Shown in pieces: positions 52,103 through 61,391 of a DNA stretch of 64,000 nucleotides (position 1 is the stretch's first letter; every line of letters starts with the position of its first letter). The stretch lies in the NCBI GenBank assembly GCA_038228295.1, contig JBBRPH010000003.1, positions 87,306 through 151,305 of the forward strand. The letters run 5' to 3'. A model generated the notes under the pieces. The model saw nothing but the letters and a program-made list of their open reading frames with translations. It did no database searches and was not told where the DNA came from. The position numbers were made by a program, and so were the translations under genes. Source of the stretch: JAICKM01 sp038228295. GTDB lineage: Bacteria; Chloroflexota; Chloroflexia; QHBQ01; JAICKM01.

Positions 52103-53166
52103 TGCCGATGCGTATCAAAGACATTGCGGAGCGGCTGGGAGTCTCGGTTGCTACGGTATCACGTGCGCTCAATGATAAGCCGGGTGTAGGCGACAATGTG
52201 CGCCGCCGCGTGCTGGAACTGGCCGCCGAGGTCGCGTTCACGCCACACGGAGCGGGGCGGGGACTCAGCACGGCGCGTACCCAGACGCTGGGCTTTATTG
52301 TGCGGCGCAAGGTTTTCCCGGCCGGTCGTGACCCCTTCTACCTGCACATCATGCACGGCGTGGAAGAAGCCGTTGCCGAACGCGGCTACCATGTGATCCT
52401 CTCCTCGGTGGGCGACCCCGACGGCACGCGCCCGACCCCGGACCTACCGCTGGTGCGTGAAAACCGTGTGGATGGGCTGATCCTGGCCGGGCCGGACCTG
52501 GATCGTGCGCTGATCCTGGCGCTACACCAGGCTGGGATGCCGCTGGTGCTGGTAGACAACATTCTGCGCCAGACCGCGCTTGATGTGGTACTCAGCGACG
52601 ATCGGGAAGGCGCTTTGGCGATGGTCGGGCATTTGCTGGGCCACGGCCACGAGCAAATCGCCTTCCTGGGCGGGCCGCCCCAGTGGATTAGCACTGCCGA
52701 GCGCGCCGCCGGCTATCATGAGGCGCTGGCGGGCGCCGGTAAGCGTGCGTTCGCCACGGTCGTGCATGAGGCGGAAACAACCGTCGAGAGTGGCTACAGC
52801 GCCACCCGTCGCTTGCTGGCGCAAGCAGTAGTACCCACCGCGCTTTTTGCCGTCAATGACAGCATGGCGATTGGGGCGTTGCGGGCGCTGCGGGAGCAAG
52901 GACGGCGCGTGCCGGCAGATGTGGCCGTGGTGGGCTTCGACGATATTGATGCTGCCCAGCATACACACCCACCATTGACCACGGTGCGGATTTTCAAAGA
53001 GCGGCTGGGCCGGGTGGCCGCCGGCCGCCTGCTCGACCGGTTGGCCGACCCGGCCACCCCGTCACAACGCACTTATGTCGGGACCGAGTTGATCATCCGC
53101 CAGTCGTGTGGATGTGTGCTTGCGCCTGTGAGAGAGGAGGTGACGGCCGGCAGCACACTCGCGTAA
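52099..53166 (+). CDS. LacI-family transcriptional repressor
   Basis: The protein is 355 residues. The N-terminal helix-turn-helix IKDIAERLGVSVATVSRALN and hinge helix are followed by the periplasmic-binding-like effector domain, which starts TLGFIVRRK. The motifs FAVNDSMAIGALRALREQGR and DVAVVGFDD are standard. It should bind the operator at 49523 and respond to a sugar brought in by the encoded transporter. The ATG overlaps the upstream stop; alternative starts lie at 52102 and 52108. Placement inside the operon implies autoregulation. Confidence 0.95.
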   Translation: MMPMRIKDIAERLGVSVATVSRALNDKPGVGDNVRRRVLELAAEVAFTPHGAGRGLSTARTQTLGFIVRRKVFPAGRDPFYLHIMHGVEEAVAERGYHVILSSVGDPDGTRPTPDLPLVRENRVDGLILAGPDLDRALILALHQAGMPLVLVDNILRQTALDVVLSDDREGALAMVGHLLGHGHEQIAFLGGPPQWISTAERAAGYHEALAGAGKRAFATVVHEAETTVESGYSATRRLLAQAVVPTALFAVNDSMAIGALRALREQGRRVPADVAVVGFDDIDAAQHTHPPLTTVRIFKERLGRVAAGRLLDRLADPATPSQRTYVGTELIIRQSCGCVLAPVREEVTAGSTLA

Positions 53167-53238
53167 GGGGCAGTTGTGCGAAAAGGCATTCACTATGGAA
53201 TGCATCACAAGGACCGTGTCATTCAAGGAGGAAAGACT

Positions 53239-54615
53239 ATGGACCATTCACGTAAACTCTTCAGCGGATTCGTCACGATGGCGATGATCCTGCCGCTGCT
53301 GGCCGCTTGTGGCGGTGATACCACCGCCCCAGCCACCAGCGCGCCTACTACGGCACCGGTGGGCGCGGCGACGGCTCCCGCTGCGATGCCGGCGGCTACC
53401 AATACTAGCGCTCCGGCGGCCGGCAGCAGCGGCGGCAAAGTTCAACTCACGATGGCGACCTGGGCCGGCGCCGACGAGTCCAAAGAACTCCAGGCGATCA
53501 TTGACAAGATCAACGCGGCCGCTCCCGACTATCAGATCGTCTACAACCCGGCCCCGGCGGATTACTACACCAAGATCCAGACCATGATCGCCGGCAATCA
53601 GGCACCGGATATGTTCTGGCTTGACCAGGACAACATCGTGCCCTATGCCGATAAAGGCGCGCTGCTCGACCTGACCGCGCTGCTGAAGGCCGATAAGAGT
53701 CCGGCGGCGCAACTGGATGATTACTTCCCTTCGCAACTGGCGACGGCGCAATATAACGGCAAGACCTACGGCCTGCCGTGGATCGCCCAGCCGGTGATGA
53801 TGTATTACAATCCGGCGATGTTCGATGCAGCCGGATTGAAGCAGCCCGACGAGAGCATGACCTGGGACGATTTCAAGGCGGACGCGGCCAAACTGACCAA
53901 GCCCGACGGCAGCCAGTACGGCACGACGATCAATGGCTGGCCGCCGATCTTGCAGTTCGTATGGCAGGCGGGGGGCGAAGTCATTTCACCCGATCTCAAG
54001 AGCAGCCCGATTAACTCACCCGAGGCTCTGGCCGGGGAGCAGTTCTACGCCGATATGATCTACAACAAGCAGTATGCCCCCTCGGAAGCCACGATCAAAG
54101 AGCAGGGCTTCGAGGCCATGATGCGCGCCGGCAAAGTGGCGACGTTTTTCGGCGGCGCGTCGGACAGCTATGATTACGACCACGCCAAAGACGCGAAAAT
54201 CCCGGTGTTGAAGACCGCGCTGTTGCCGAAGAACCCGAAAACGGGCAAGCGCACGACCTTTGCCTGGACGGCCTCCACTGTAGTGTCAAGTTCGACCAAG
54301 CACCCGGATATAGCGTATAAGGCGCTGATCGCGCTGACCGACGGCATCCAGCACTGGAAGGTGCCGGCGCCGCGCAAGTCGCTGGCGACGGCGGAGGGCA
54401 TCACGGCGAGCGTGCCGGGTAAGAAAGACTCGGCGGCGATCATCGTGCAGGCGATGCAGGATATGCGCAGCGAGCGCGTGATCCCACAGATGGGCGATTG
54501 GAACACGGCATACTGGGAGCAGTTCCAGAATCCGCTGTACCACGGTAAAGGCACTGCGGCCGATCTCGCGGCCAAAGCCCGCCCGAAACTGGAAGAAACC
54601 CTCCCCAGCCACTAA
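53239..54615 (+). CDS. Sugar ABC transporter substrate-binding lipoprotein (family 1)
   Basis: The protein is 458 residues. The signal and lipobox are MILPLLAACGGD, followed by a Thr/Ala/Pro linker. The mature domain begins VQLTMATWAGADESKELQAI, and MFWLDQDNIVPYADKGALLD and YGLPWIAQPVMMYYNPAMFD are typical of MalE/UgpB-like proteins. I chose the ATG at 53239 because AAGGAGG precedes it; the frame is open from 53176. It delivers an oligosaccharide to the MalF/MalG pair downstream. A strong hairpin separates it from the permeases. Confidence 0.95.
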   Translation: MDHSRKLFSGFVTMAMILPLLAACGGDTTAPATSAPTTAPVGAATAPAAMPAATNTSAPAAGSSGGKVQLTMATWAGADESKELQAIIDKINAAAPDYQIVYNPAPADYYTKIQTMIAGNQAPDMFWLDQDNIVPYADKGALLDLTALLKADKSPAAQLDDYFPSQLATAQYNGKTYGLPWIAQPVMMYYNPAMFDAAGLKQPDESMTWDDFKADAAKLTKPDGSQYGTTINGWPPILQFVWQAGGEVISPDLKSSPINSPEALAGEQFYADMIYNKQYAPSEATIKEQGFEAMMRAGKVATFFGGASDSYDYDHAKDAKIPVLKTALLPKNPKTGKRTTFAWTASTVVSSSTKHPDIAYKALIALTDGIQHWKVPAPRKSLATAEGITASVPGKKDSAAIIVQAMQDMRSERVIPQMGDWNTAYWEQFQNPLYHGKGTAADLAAKARPKLEETLPSH

Positions 54616-54636
54616 GCTGCGGCAGGCCGTTCGCTT

Positions 54637-54672
54637 GCAGGCAGCGCATCTCCTAGGAGATGCGCTGCCTGC
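54637..54672 (+). other. Perfect 36-base palindrome between binding-protein and permease genes
   Basis: The sequence is fully self-complementary around CTAG at 54653-54656 and has no T tract. In sugar-transport operons such hairpins stabilise the upstream mRNA and reduce downstream expression, giving excess binding protein. Confidence 0.8.
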
Positions 54673-54744
54673 TAATCCCGCCGGCAGTGGTAACGCGATA
54701 CCCGATCACAGGTCTTGATGCACACGCGGAAAGGAGGGCGGCAG

Positions 54745-55869
54745 ATGACAGGATCTGAACCGACTTCGTGGATGACCGACTACCCCAGCACGCTGATCCA
54801 TTGGGTGATCGTGGGGGTGGGTATTGGGCTGGTCATGTTTGGTACTTACTGGCTCTTGCGCCTGCTGGGGGTTCGCACCCAACCGGCCACCGGTTATGCT
54901 CTGGTCATGCCCTGGCTGTTGGGTTTTGTGATCTGGAACCTGTTCCCGTTCCTGGCTTCGCTGTACCTGAGTTTTACCAACTATAACTTGCTGCAAGATC
55001 CCAAATGGGTCGGGCTGGATAACTACAGCCGAATGTTCAACAGCGACCCCAATTTCTGGCCGAGCATCCGGCTCACTCTATCCTATGCCGTCCTCAGCGT
55101 GCCGTTGGGTATGGCCGGGTCGCTATTCACGGCGATGTTGCTCAATCAGAACGTGAAAGGGCTGGGCATCTGGCGCACGCTCTATTACCTGCCGGCGGTG
55201 TTGCCGGCAGCGGCCACGGCGCTGCTGTGGCGCTGGATGTTTAACCCCGATTCCGGGCTGATCAATGCCTTTCTCGGCGTGCTGTTCCTGCCCATTCACT
55301 TGCTGACAGGGGCCGCCGCGCCTAAGCCGGGTTGGTTTAACGACGAGAACCTGGTGCTGCCGTCGTTCATCCTTATGTCCATTTGGGGCGTGTTCGGTAC
55401 GCAGACGGTGATTATGCTGGCTGGGCTAAAAAATATTCCGCAGCATTTATACGAAGCGGCCAAGATTGACGGAGCCGGCACGCTTACCCAGTTCCGCCAT
55501 GTGACCGTACCGATGCTGACCCCCACCCTGTTCTACACGCTGATTATGGCGATTATCGGTGCGCTGCAAACCTTTACCGCCCCGTTGTTTATTGATACGC
55601 CGCAAGAAGCCGGTATTTTCATGCAGGTCTACATCTATACGCAAGCCTTCACCCGGCAGAAGATGGGTTATGCTTCGGCGTTGGCCTGGGTGCTGTTGGT
55701 GATTATCCTGGTGCTGACTCTCGTGGTGTTTCGTTCGTCGAGCCTGTGGGTCTATTACGAAGGCGAGATACGGGATGATACGCCGAAACGCCGCCGTGGG
55801 TGGCCGTTCCGCCGCGAACGGCCGGCACTGGTGCCGCTGCGGGTGGCAGATGTAAAGGAGCGAACCTGA
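54745..55869 (+). CDS. Sugar ABC permease, MalF/UgpA type
   Basis: The protein is 374 residues with about seven membrane spans. The first is near 16-36 (LIHWVIVGVGIGLVMFGTYW), and the EAA loop reads HLYEAAKIDGAGTLTQFRHV. GGAGG precedes the ATG at 54745; an upstream ATG at 54718 and a TTG at 54715 are less likely. The stop overlaps the next ATG (TGATG). It forms the channel with the MalG-type protein. No ATPase is encoded here, so a shared MsmK/MalK-type ATPase must be supplied from elsewhere. Confidence 0.93.
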   Translation: MTGSEPTSWMTDYPSTLIHWVIVGVGIGLVMFGTYWLLRLLGVRTQPATGYALVMPWLLGFVIWNLFPFLASLYLSFTNYNLLQDPKWVGLDNYSRMFNSDPNFWPSIRLTLSYAVLSVPLGMAGSLFTAMLLNQNVKGLGIWRTLYYLPAVLPAAATALLWRWMFNPDSGLINAFLGVLFLPIHLLTGAAAPKPGWFNDENLVLPSFILMSIWGVFGTQTVIMLAGLKNIPQHLYEAAKIDGAGTLTQFRHVTVPMLTPTLFYTLIMAIIGALQTFTAPLFIDTPQEAGIFMQVYIYTQAFTRQKMGYASALAWVLLVIILVLTLVVFRSSSLWVYYEGEIRDDTPKRRRGWPFRRERPALVPLRVADVKERT

Positions 55870-56777
55870 TGGCGATCCAAACCTCATCTATAGCCCGACC
55901 GGGCACCGCAGACATCGTGCCGACCATCCCGCGCCGCAACCCTATCGTCGGGCGGCTGTTGATCTATGGGCTGATCCTATTTGGGGCGAGCTTGGTGCTG
56001 ATTCCGTTCGCCTGGATGCTCAGTACTTCATTGACCACAACAAGCCGCCTGTTTGTCTATCCGCCGGACCTGATCCCGAACCCGATCGCCTGGGACAATT
56101 ACAGCAAAGCCTGGACCTCGCTGCCGGTGTCGTTCACGCGCTTCGCGTTCAACACGATATTTATTACCATCCTGGCGATGCTGGCCGAGATTTTCTCATC
56201 GAGTATCGTCGCCTACGGCTTTGCCCGCTACAAGTTTCCGGGGCGCGATTTCCTGTTCGTGGTCCTGCTGGGTAGTATGATGCTGCCGGGCGTGGTGTTG
56301 CAGGTGCCGAGTTTCCTGATTTGGCGACAGTTGGGGTTGCTGGACACCTATGATCCGCTGACGGTGGGCGCGTGGTTTGCTTGGGGACCATCCTACATCT
56401 TTTTGCTGCGGCAGTTTTTCCTGACGATTCCGGTGGATATTGACGAGGCAGCGCGACTGGATGGGGCCAATGCCTTCCAGATTTACTATCGCATCATGCT
56501 GCCGCTGGTGAAGCCGGCACTGCTGGCGATTGGCGTGCTGAGTTTCGTCGGCAACTGGAACAACTTTTCCGGCGCGCTGATTTACCTGAACCACCTGGAG
56601 AAGTTCCCTATCGTGCTGGCGCTCAAGTTCTTTGAACGCAACCTGTCGAACAACGTGCCGCCCTTCAACTTCATGATGGCGATGGCGACGCTGATGACGA
56701 TTCCTATGATCCTGCTGTATTTCGTCGCCCAGCGATATTTCATCGAAGGGATTACCGTGGGCGGGGTGAAGGGGTAA
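55869..56777 (+). CDS. Sugar ABC permease, MalG/UgpE type
   Basis: The protein is 302 residues with six membrane spans. The EAA loop VDIDEAARLDGANAFQIYYR is followed by IMLPLVKPALLAIGV. The start ATG overlaps the preceding stop by one base. It completes the importer with the MalF-type gene. Confidence 0.95.
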   Translation: MAIQTSSIARPGTADIVPTIPRRNPIVGRLLIYGLILFGASLVLIPFAWMLSTSLTTTSRLFVYPPDLIPNPIAWDNYSKAWTSLPVSFTRFAFNTIFITILAMLAEIFSSSIVAYGFARYKFPGRDFLFVVLLGSMMLPGVVLQVPSFLIWRQLGLLDTYDPLTVGAWFAWGPSYIFLLRQFFLTIPVDIDEAARLDGANAFQIYYRIMLPLVKPALLAIGVLSFVGNWNNFSGALIYLNHLEKFPIVLALKFFERNLSNNVPPFNFMMAMATLMTIPMILLYFVAQRYFIEGITVGGVKG

Positions 56778-56782
56778 AGCGC

Positions 56783-59053
56783 GTGATCTACAATCGTCTG
56801 TGCTATCGCTATCCGGTGGACAAGTTGGGAGCAGGTGGGAGCTACGGTAACCCCGACTGCTTTATGCGCACCGATGCCGCGTCCAACTTAGACAGCGTGT
56901 GGTTGGCCGCTAGTAACCAGTGGGTCTGCGGCACCATGACGTGCTCCTTGCGCGCCGACGGGGAGCGGTTAGTGGCCGGCGAGACGGAGTTGTGGCCGGG
57001 CCACCAGGTCACGACTTTCGCCGGCGGGGCGGTGACGGCGCGGTTGACGGTGTTTGTGCCGTTTGGCCGGTCGGTCGGCACCGGCGCACAGGTCTATTTT
57101 GGCTTGGAGATCCTGAGCGCACACGCGGCGGCCGTCACCATCACCTGGGATATCCGCTGGCCGCCGTTCCTCAGTCGCATCCACAGCAAGCAACCGGAGC
57201 GCGACCAATGGCAAAAGCGAGTGCGCCAGTGGCAGGAGGGCGATCTCGCGTATGCAGCGACGCTGCCGACACATTACACGCGCTACAATAGCACCGTGGG
57301 TGACCCAGACGAAGTGCGCGTGTTCAGCGGCCCCGGCCCCGCGACCTGGGCCGTCAGCGAACCGAGTCGCCTGCGCGCGACTTATGCGCAGGAGATCAGC
57401 GCTAGCACACCGTGGCAGGGCGGTTGGCTTCTCAGCATAGGCAGCGGCGGGTTGGATACAGTGCGCCGAGCGCATAGGGCCGCGCCGGCTTGGCTGGCTG
57501 CGCTGGCGGCAACACGGGACGCGCTGGAAGCGGAACTCAGCACGGCGCAACTGACCACGCCCGACGCGGTGATCAACCGAGGACTGCTGTGGGCCAAAGC
57601 AAACACGTTGCGCGTGCAGCACCAGTATCGGCAGGGGGTGGGCTTCACCAACGATCCGCCGCAAGACATCGTGGTGGTGCGCGACTGCGCCTGGTATGCA
57701 CTGGGAGCTGATTGGTGCAGTCCCGGCTTCACACGCGCCATGTATGATCTATTGCTGGCGCATGGGCGCGAACCAGACGGCAAGTTGACCGAGTATATCC
57801 ACGCCGACAGCGGCGTGCGCGAAGATTATGGGCTGAACGTCAACGACGATACGCCGCTGTTTGTGGTGGCGGCGCATCACCATTACGCAGTGACGGGCGA
57901 TATCGGCTTCCTACACGCGACGTATCCGGCAGTGCAGGCGGCCTGCGACTGGCTGTTGGCCCAGCGGCGCGACGGGCTGGTGTGGTGTGCGGTGCAGGGC
58001 ACGGATGTATGGGGCAATGCTACTTGGCGCAACATCATCCCCGGCTATCACCTGGGCGGAGCGGTGACGGAAATCAACAGCCTGACGGTGTGGGCGCTGG
58101 TATGCGCGCACGAGTTGGCCGCAGTGGTGGGGGCCGACGATGACGCGGGGCGCTGGGCTACGGCACAGGGTGAACTGTGTGCGGCTATCGAGGCGCAGTT
58201 ACGCGACCCCGAGACAGGCACCTACCTGCTCAATCGCGATGCGGACGGGCCGCACTCTACACTGACTGCCGATCTGGTATTTCCGGTGCTGGCGGGCGTG
58301 GCGGATGCCGGTGAGGCTGCTGCGATCTTAGATCGGCTCTATAGTGCGGAGTTTTACACGCCGTTCGGCATCCATACGGTAAGCCGGGCTGAGGCCGAGT
58401 ACGATCCGACCTACGGCTACGGTTTGCTGGGTGGGTTGTGGCCGAATCTGACCGCCTGGGTGGCCTACGCCGGGAGAGTGACATATCCCGATAGGTTAGT
58501 AGCAATGATGCAGCACCTCTATGCGCTGTGCGAACCCGCCGAACCCCGCGCGGGCGGCAATATGGTGCCGGGCGAGTTCCCGGAATGGTTCCACGGCGAA
58601 ACCTACCAGAGCCTGGGCATGGCGATGTCGCCCTGGATGCCGCCGACCTACCTGTGGCTGGGTATCGAGGGGCTAGCGGGCCTACATCCCACGCCCGCCG
58701 GCCTGCACGCTAACCCTCATTTGCCCAGCCATTGGCACTGGATCGGGCTACGGAACTTGCCTTATCGCGGCGGGCGGATCAGCCTGTTTGCTTGTGATGG
58801 GCGGATCTATAGTAGCACGCCGCTGGACAGCACCTGGCCTGTGACTGTGTTTATGGATGATGCGACCGATGCGTTGGCGGTGGTGGGCGAATTCTATGCG
58901 CTGGCCTTGCAGGGGCCAAAGGGGGGCGTGGTGTTAATTGCTACGCAAACCGGGGGCAGTGGCAGCGTCGGTTGGGGCCAGGGCCACCGCTCTGTGACCC
59001 TGACGGCGGGCGCAGCAACCGTTTTACATTTCAATACGGAGGAGATCGGATGA
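56783..59053 (+). CDS. Six-hairpin glycosidase-like protein
   Basis: The 756-residue cytosolic protein lacks a signal peptide. The N-terminal ~250 residues are beta-rich. About residues 265-640 form an (alpha/alpha)6 catalytic-type barrel with acidic candidates in VVRDCAWYALGAD, YIHADSGVREDYGLNVNDDT and GAVTEINSLTVWAL, and a small beta-domain closes the C-terminus. The layout resembles amylo-alpha-1,6-glucosidase, GH63 or GH94-like enzymes. I cannot fix the family. It starts with GTG at 56783 (AAGGGG upstream), five bases after the MalG stop, and overlaps the next gene by four bases. It probably breaks down the imported glycan. Confidence 0.78.
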   Translation: MIYNRLCYRYPVDKLGAGGSYGNPDCFMRTDAASNLDSVWLAASNQWVCGTMTCSLRADGERLVAGETELWPGHQVTTFAGGAVTARLTVFVPFGRSVGTGAQVYFGLEILSAHAAAVTITWDIRWPPFLSRIHSKQPERDQWQKRVRQWQEGDLAYAATLPTHYTRYNSTVGDPDEVRVFSGPGPATWAVSEPSRLRATYAQEISASTPWQGGWLLSIGSGGLDTVRRAHRAAPAWLAALAATRDALEAELSTAQLTTPDAVINRGLLWAKANTLRVQHQYRQGVGFTNDPPQDIVVVRDCAWYALGADWCSPGFTRAMYDLLLAHGREPDGKLTEYIHADSGVREDYGLNVNDDTPLFVVAAHHHYAVTGDIGFLHATYPAVQAACDWLLAQRRDGLVWCAVQGTDVWGNATWRNIIPGYHLGGAVTEINSLTVWALVCAHELAAVVGADDDAGRWATAQGELCAAIEAQLRDPETGTYLLNRDADGPHSTLTADLVFPVLAGVADAGEAAAILDRLYSAEFYTPFGIHTVSRAEAEYDPTYGYGLLGGLWPNLTAWVAYAGRVTYPDRLVAMMQHLYALCEPAEPRAGGNMVPGEFPEWFHGETYQSLGMAMSPWMPPTYLWLGIEGLAGLHPTPAGLHANPHLPSHWHWIGLRNLPYRGGRISLFACDGRIYSSTPLDSTWPVTVFMDDATDALAVVGEFYALALQGPKGGVVLIATQTGGSGSVGWGQGHRSVTLTAGAATVLHFNTEEIG

Positions 59054-60318
59054 CCGCGACTGCTGAACCGTTACAGGCAGCCCCGGCCGGTGTGCTGGGT
59101 TTGGGACTGGTCGGCTGTGGAGGCTTTGGGCGATTCTGCCTAGAAGCGTATCGTAACGTGCCCGGCTTGCGTTTGGTGGCGGCTAGTGATAACGACCCCA
59201 CCCGACTGGCGGCGACGGCTGATGACTTTGGGCTGACTGCGTACAGCGACTACGCGGCGATGCTACGGGATCCGCAGGTGCAGATCGTCGCCGTTAACAC
59301 GCCGCCGGCTTTGCACGCCGCGCAGGCGATTGCCGCCGCGCAGGCCGGCAAGCACATTTTTTGCGAGAAGCCGCTCGCCACGAGCGTGGCCGATGCGACG
59401 GCGGTGTTGCGTGCGGTGCGCGATGCGGGTGTGCAGATCAGTGTGGACTATGTGATGCGTTGGAATCCGCTCTATTGGCTACTGCACCGACTGCAACTAC
59501 AGGCGACGGCCGGCGGCCCGCTGTTGGGGCGCTTGCAGCGCTATGCGCTGGAGAATCTAGCCGGCGATGAAGCGTTGGGACCGGATCATTGGTTCTGGGA
59601 TGCGGCGATCAGTGGGGGGATTTTTGTGGAGCATGGGGTCCATTTCTTTGATGCCTGCGCCTGGCTTATGGGCAGCGCGCCGACGGTGGTGCAGGGGTTG
59701 GCCGTGGCGCGGCCCGGCACCGCCGCCCCCGCGCTGGTGGATACAGTGCTGGCGAACACGGTGCATGGACAGGGGGCCACCGCGAGCTATTATCACGCTT
59801 TCAGCCATGCCAACCGGGCCGAGTTCCAGGGCATCACGCTGGACTGGGGCTTCGCGCATGGTGTGCTGACGGGCTGGATTCCGGTCGAACTGACGCTGGA
59901 AGTGTGGACCGATGCCGCCGGGGCGGGGCTGCTGCAAACGCTGCCGGGGACCGCCGCCGAGTGGCTGGCGGTGCCGGGGGTGGTGCCGTCGGGACAGGAA
60001 CACATCGCGGCAGTTGTGGTGGAGGAATATAGCGACGCGGCTCCCTGGCATGGTCGCGGTGTAGCGCGGCCGGTTAGTCACCGGGTCTGGCTGCAAGCCA
60101 GCCTGGGCGGAGAGTCGGCCAAGTCGGCGGTGTATACAGCCGGCGTGCAAGCGGGCATGGCTGATCTAGTGGCCGCCGTTGCCGGTGGGCGATCACCCCG
60201 TGTGAGCGGTCTGGATGCCTGGCGCAGCGTGGCTACCGCCGTGGCGGCGCAAATCGCTGCACAGAATGGGCGGCTGACTGTGCCGGACACGTTACCTGTA
60301 GATTTGGAGTCTGCGTGA
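59050..60318 (+). CDS. Gfo/Idh/MocA-family oxidoreductase
   Basis: The protein is 422 residues. The Rossmann fold has GLGLVGCGGFGRFCLEAYRN, and the conserved catalytic-region motif KHIFCEKPLATSVADA lies near 103. The C-terminal domain has the DHWFWDAAISGGIFVEHGVH block that aligns with substrate-binding loops. It should oxidise or reduce a sugar or sugar derivative with NAD(P). The ATG at 59050 has GGAGG upstream and overlaps the glycosidase stop; the GH130 gene follows with a one-base overlap. Confidence 0.93.
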   Translation: MTATAEPLQAAPAGVLGLGLVGCGGFGRFCLEAYRNVPGLRLVAASDNDPTRLAATADDFGLTAYSDYAAMLRDPQVQIVAVNTPPALHAAQAIAAAQAGKHIFCEKPLATSVADATAVLRAVRDAGVQISVDYVMRWNPLYWLLHRLQLQATAGGPLLGRLQRYALENLAGDEALGPDHWFWDAAISGGIFVEHGVHFFDACAWLMGSAPTVVQGLAVARPGTAAPALVDTVLANTVHGQGATASYYHAFSHANRAEFQGITLDWGFAHGVLTGWIPVELTLEVWTDAAGAGLLQTLPGTAAEWLAVPGVVPSGQEHIAAVVVEEYSDAAPWHGRGVARPVSHRVWLQASLGGESAKSAVYTAGVQAGMADLVAAVAGGRSPRVSGLDAWRSVATAVAAQIAAQNGRLTVPDTLPVDLESA

Positions 60319-61349
60319 TGGCCCCCGACCTCGCCGGGCCACCGTTCCTGCTGACGCGGCGTGGGATCGTCATGCAGCCCGACCCTGCCCGGCGTGCCGA
60401 GCGGGGCGGAGTGCTGAATCCAGCGGCCGTATTGCACGCCGGCGTGACCTATGTCTTTTACCGGGCGGTGGACACCGAGCCGGTCAACTACTCACGGATT
60501 CTGATTGCGACCTGCGCGTTGGGAGAAGACGGCGCGATCCACACGACGCGGCTGGGCCGGCCGGCGCTGGAACCGGAACCACCCTATGAGCGGTGGGCGG
60601 ACGGGCAGGGCGGCGGGGTAGAAGACCCGCGCATCACTGTGCTCGATGGGACGTACTATATGGCTTATACCGCCTTCGGTACGGTGGATGGGGTGACGGC
60701 ACCGCGCATCGCGCTGGCCCGCTCGACCGACCTGTTCCGCTGGGAGCGGTTGGGCTTGGCCCAGTTCACGCCGCTGACGACGACGATCGGCGGGCAGCCT
60801 GCAACGGTCGATCTGGCCGGTGTGCCGAATAAAGACGCGATTCTGTTCCCGGAGCGGATCGGTGGACGATATGCCATGTTGCACCGGCCGATGTTCGCGG
60901 CGGCGAAGGGATTGCCGCAGAGTATCTGGTTGTCGTGGAGCCGCGACCTGCGCCAGTGGACCGACCACCAGTTGGTGCTGTCGCCGACTCAGCCGTGGGA
61001 GTGTCTGAAAGTGGGCGGAGGCACGCCACCGATTCGCACGGCGCACGGTTGGCTAACCTTTTACCACGGGGTCGAAGGGCAATCCGATAGTGACCCACAG
61101 CGGCGCTATCATGCTGGGGTGTTACTGCTCGATTTGGCTAACCCGGCGCGGGTGCGTTACCAGGGACCGCAGCCGGTGCTGTCGCCGCAGACAGCCGAGG
61201 AGCAGACCGGCGTGGTGTCTAACGTGGTCTTCCCCTGCGGCGCGGTAGTGCAACCGGATGGGCGGATTGATGTGTATTACGGCATGGCCGATCAGGCGAT
61301 TGGCCTAGCGACGACGCGGCTGCCCACGGCGGGCGCGTGGCCGATCTGA
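60318..61349 (+). CDS. GH130-family glycoside phosphorylase/hydrolase (beta-mannoside type)
   Basis: The 343-residue five-bladed propeller has GH130 hallmarks: GVEDPRITVLDGTYYMAYTA, PNKDAILFPERIGGRYAML, LKVGGGTPPI and YYGMADQAIGLATTRL. GH130 enzymes phosphorolyse or hydrolyse beta-1,4- or beta-1,2-linked mannosides. Subfamily cannot be settled from sequence alone. No signal peptide is seen, so it acts on imported oligosaccharide. The ATG at 60318 overlaps the dehydrogenase stop (TGATG); a GTG at 60315 is possible. It is the best substrate clue of the operon: a mannose-containing beta-glycan. Confidence 0.92.
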   Translation: MAPDLAGPPFLLTRRGIVMQPDPARRAERGGVLNPAAVLHAGVTYVFYRAVDTEPVNYSRILIATCALGEDGAIHTTRLGRPALEPEPPYERWADGQGGGVEDPRITVLDGTYYMAYTAFGTVDGVTAPRIALARSTDLFRWERLGLAQFTPLTTTIGGQPATVDLAGVPNKDAILFPERIGGRYAMLHRPMFAAAKGLPQSIWLSWSRDLRQWTDHQLVLSPTQPWECLKVGGGTPPIRTAHGWLTFYHGVEGQSDSDPQRRYHAGVLLLDLANPARVRYQGPQPVLSPQTAEEQTGVVSNVVFPCGAVVQPDGRIDVYYGMADQAIGLATTRLPTAGAWPI

Positions 61350-61391
61350 GCGGCACGCCCCTTGCTCCCGTAGCGTGCGAAGGAGCCGGCC

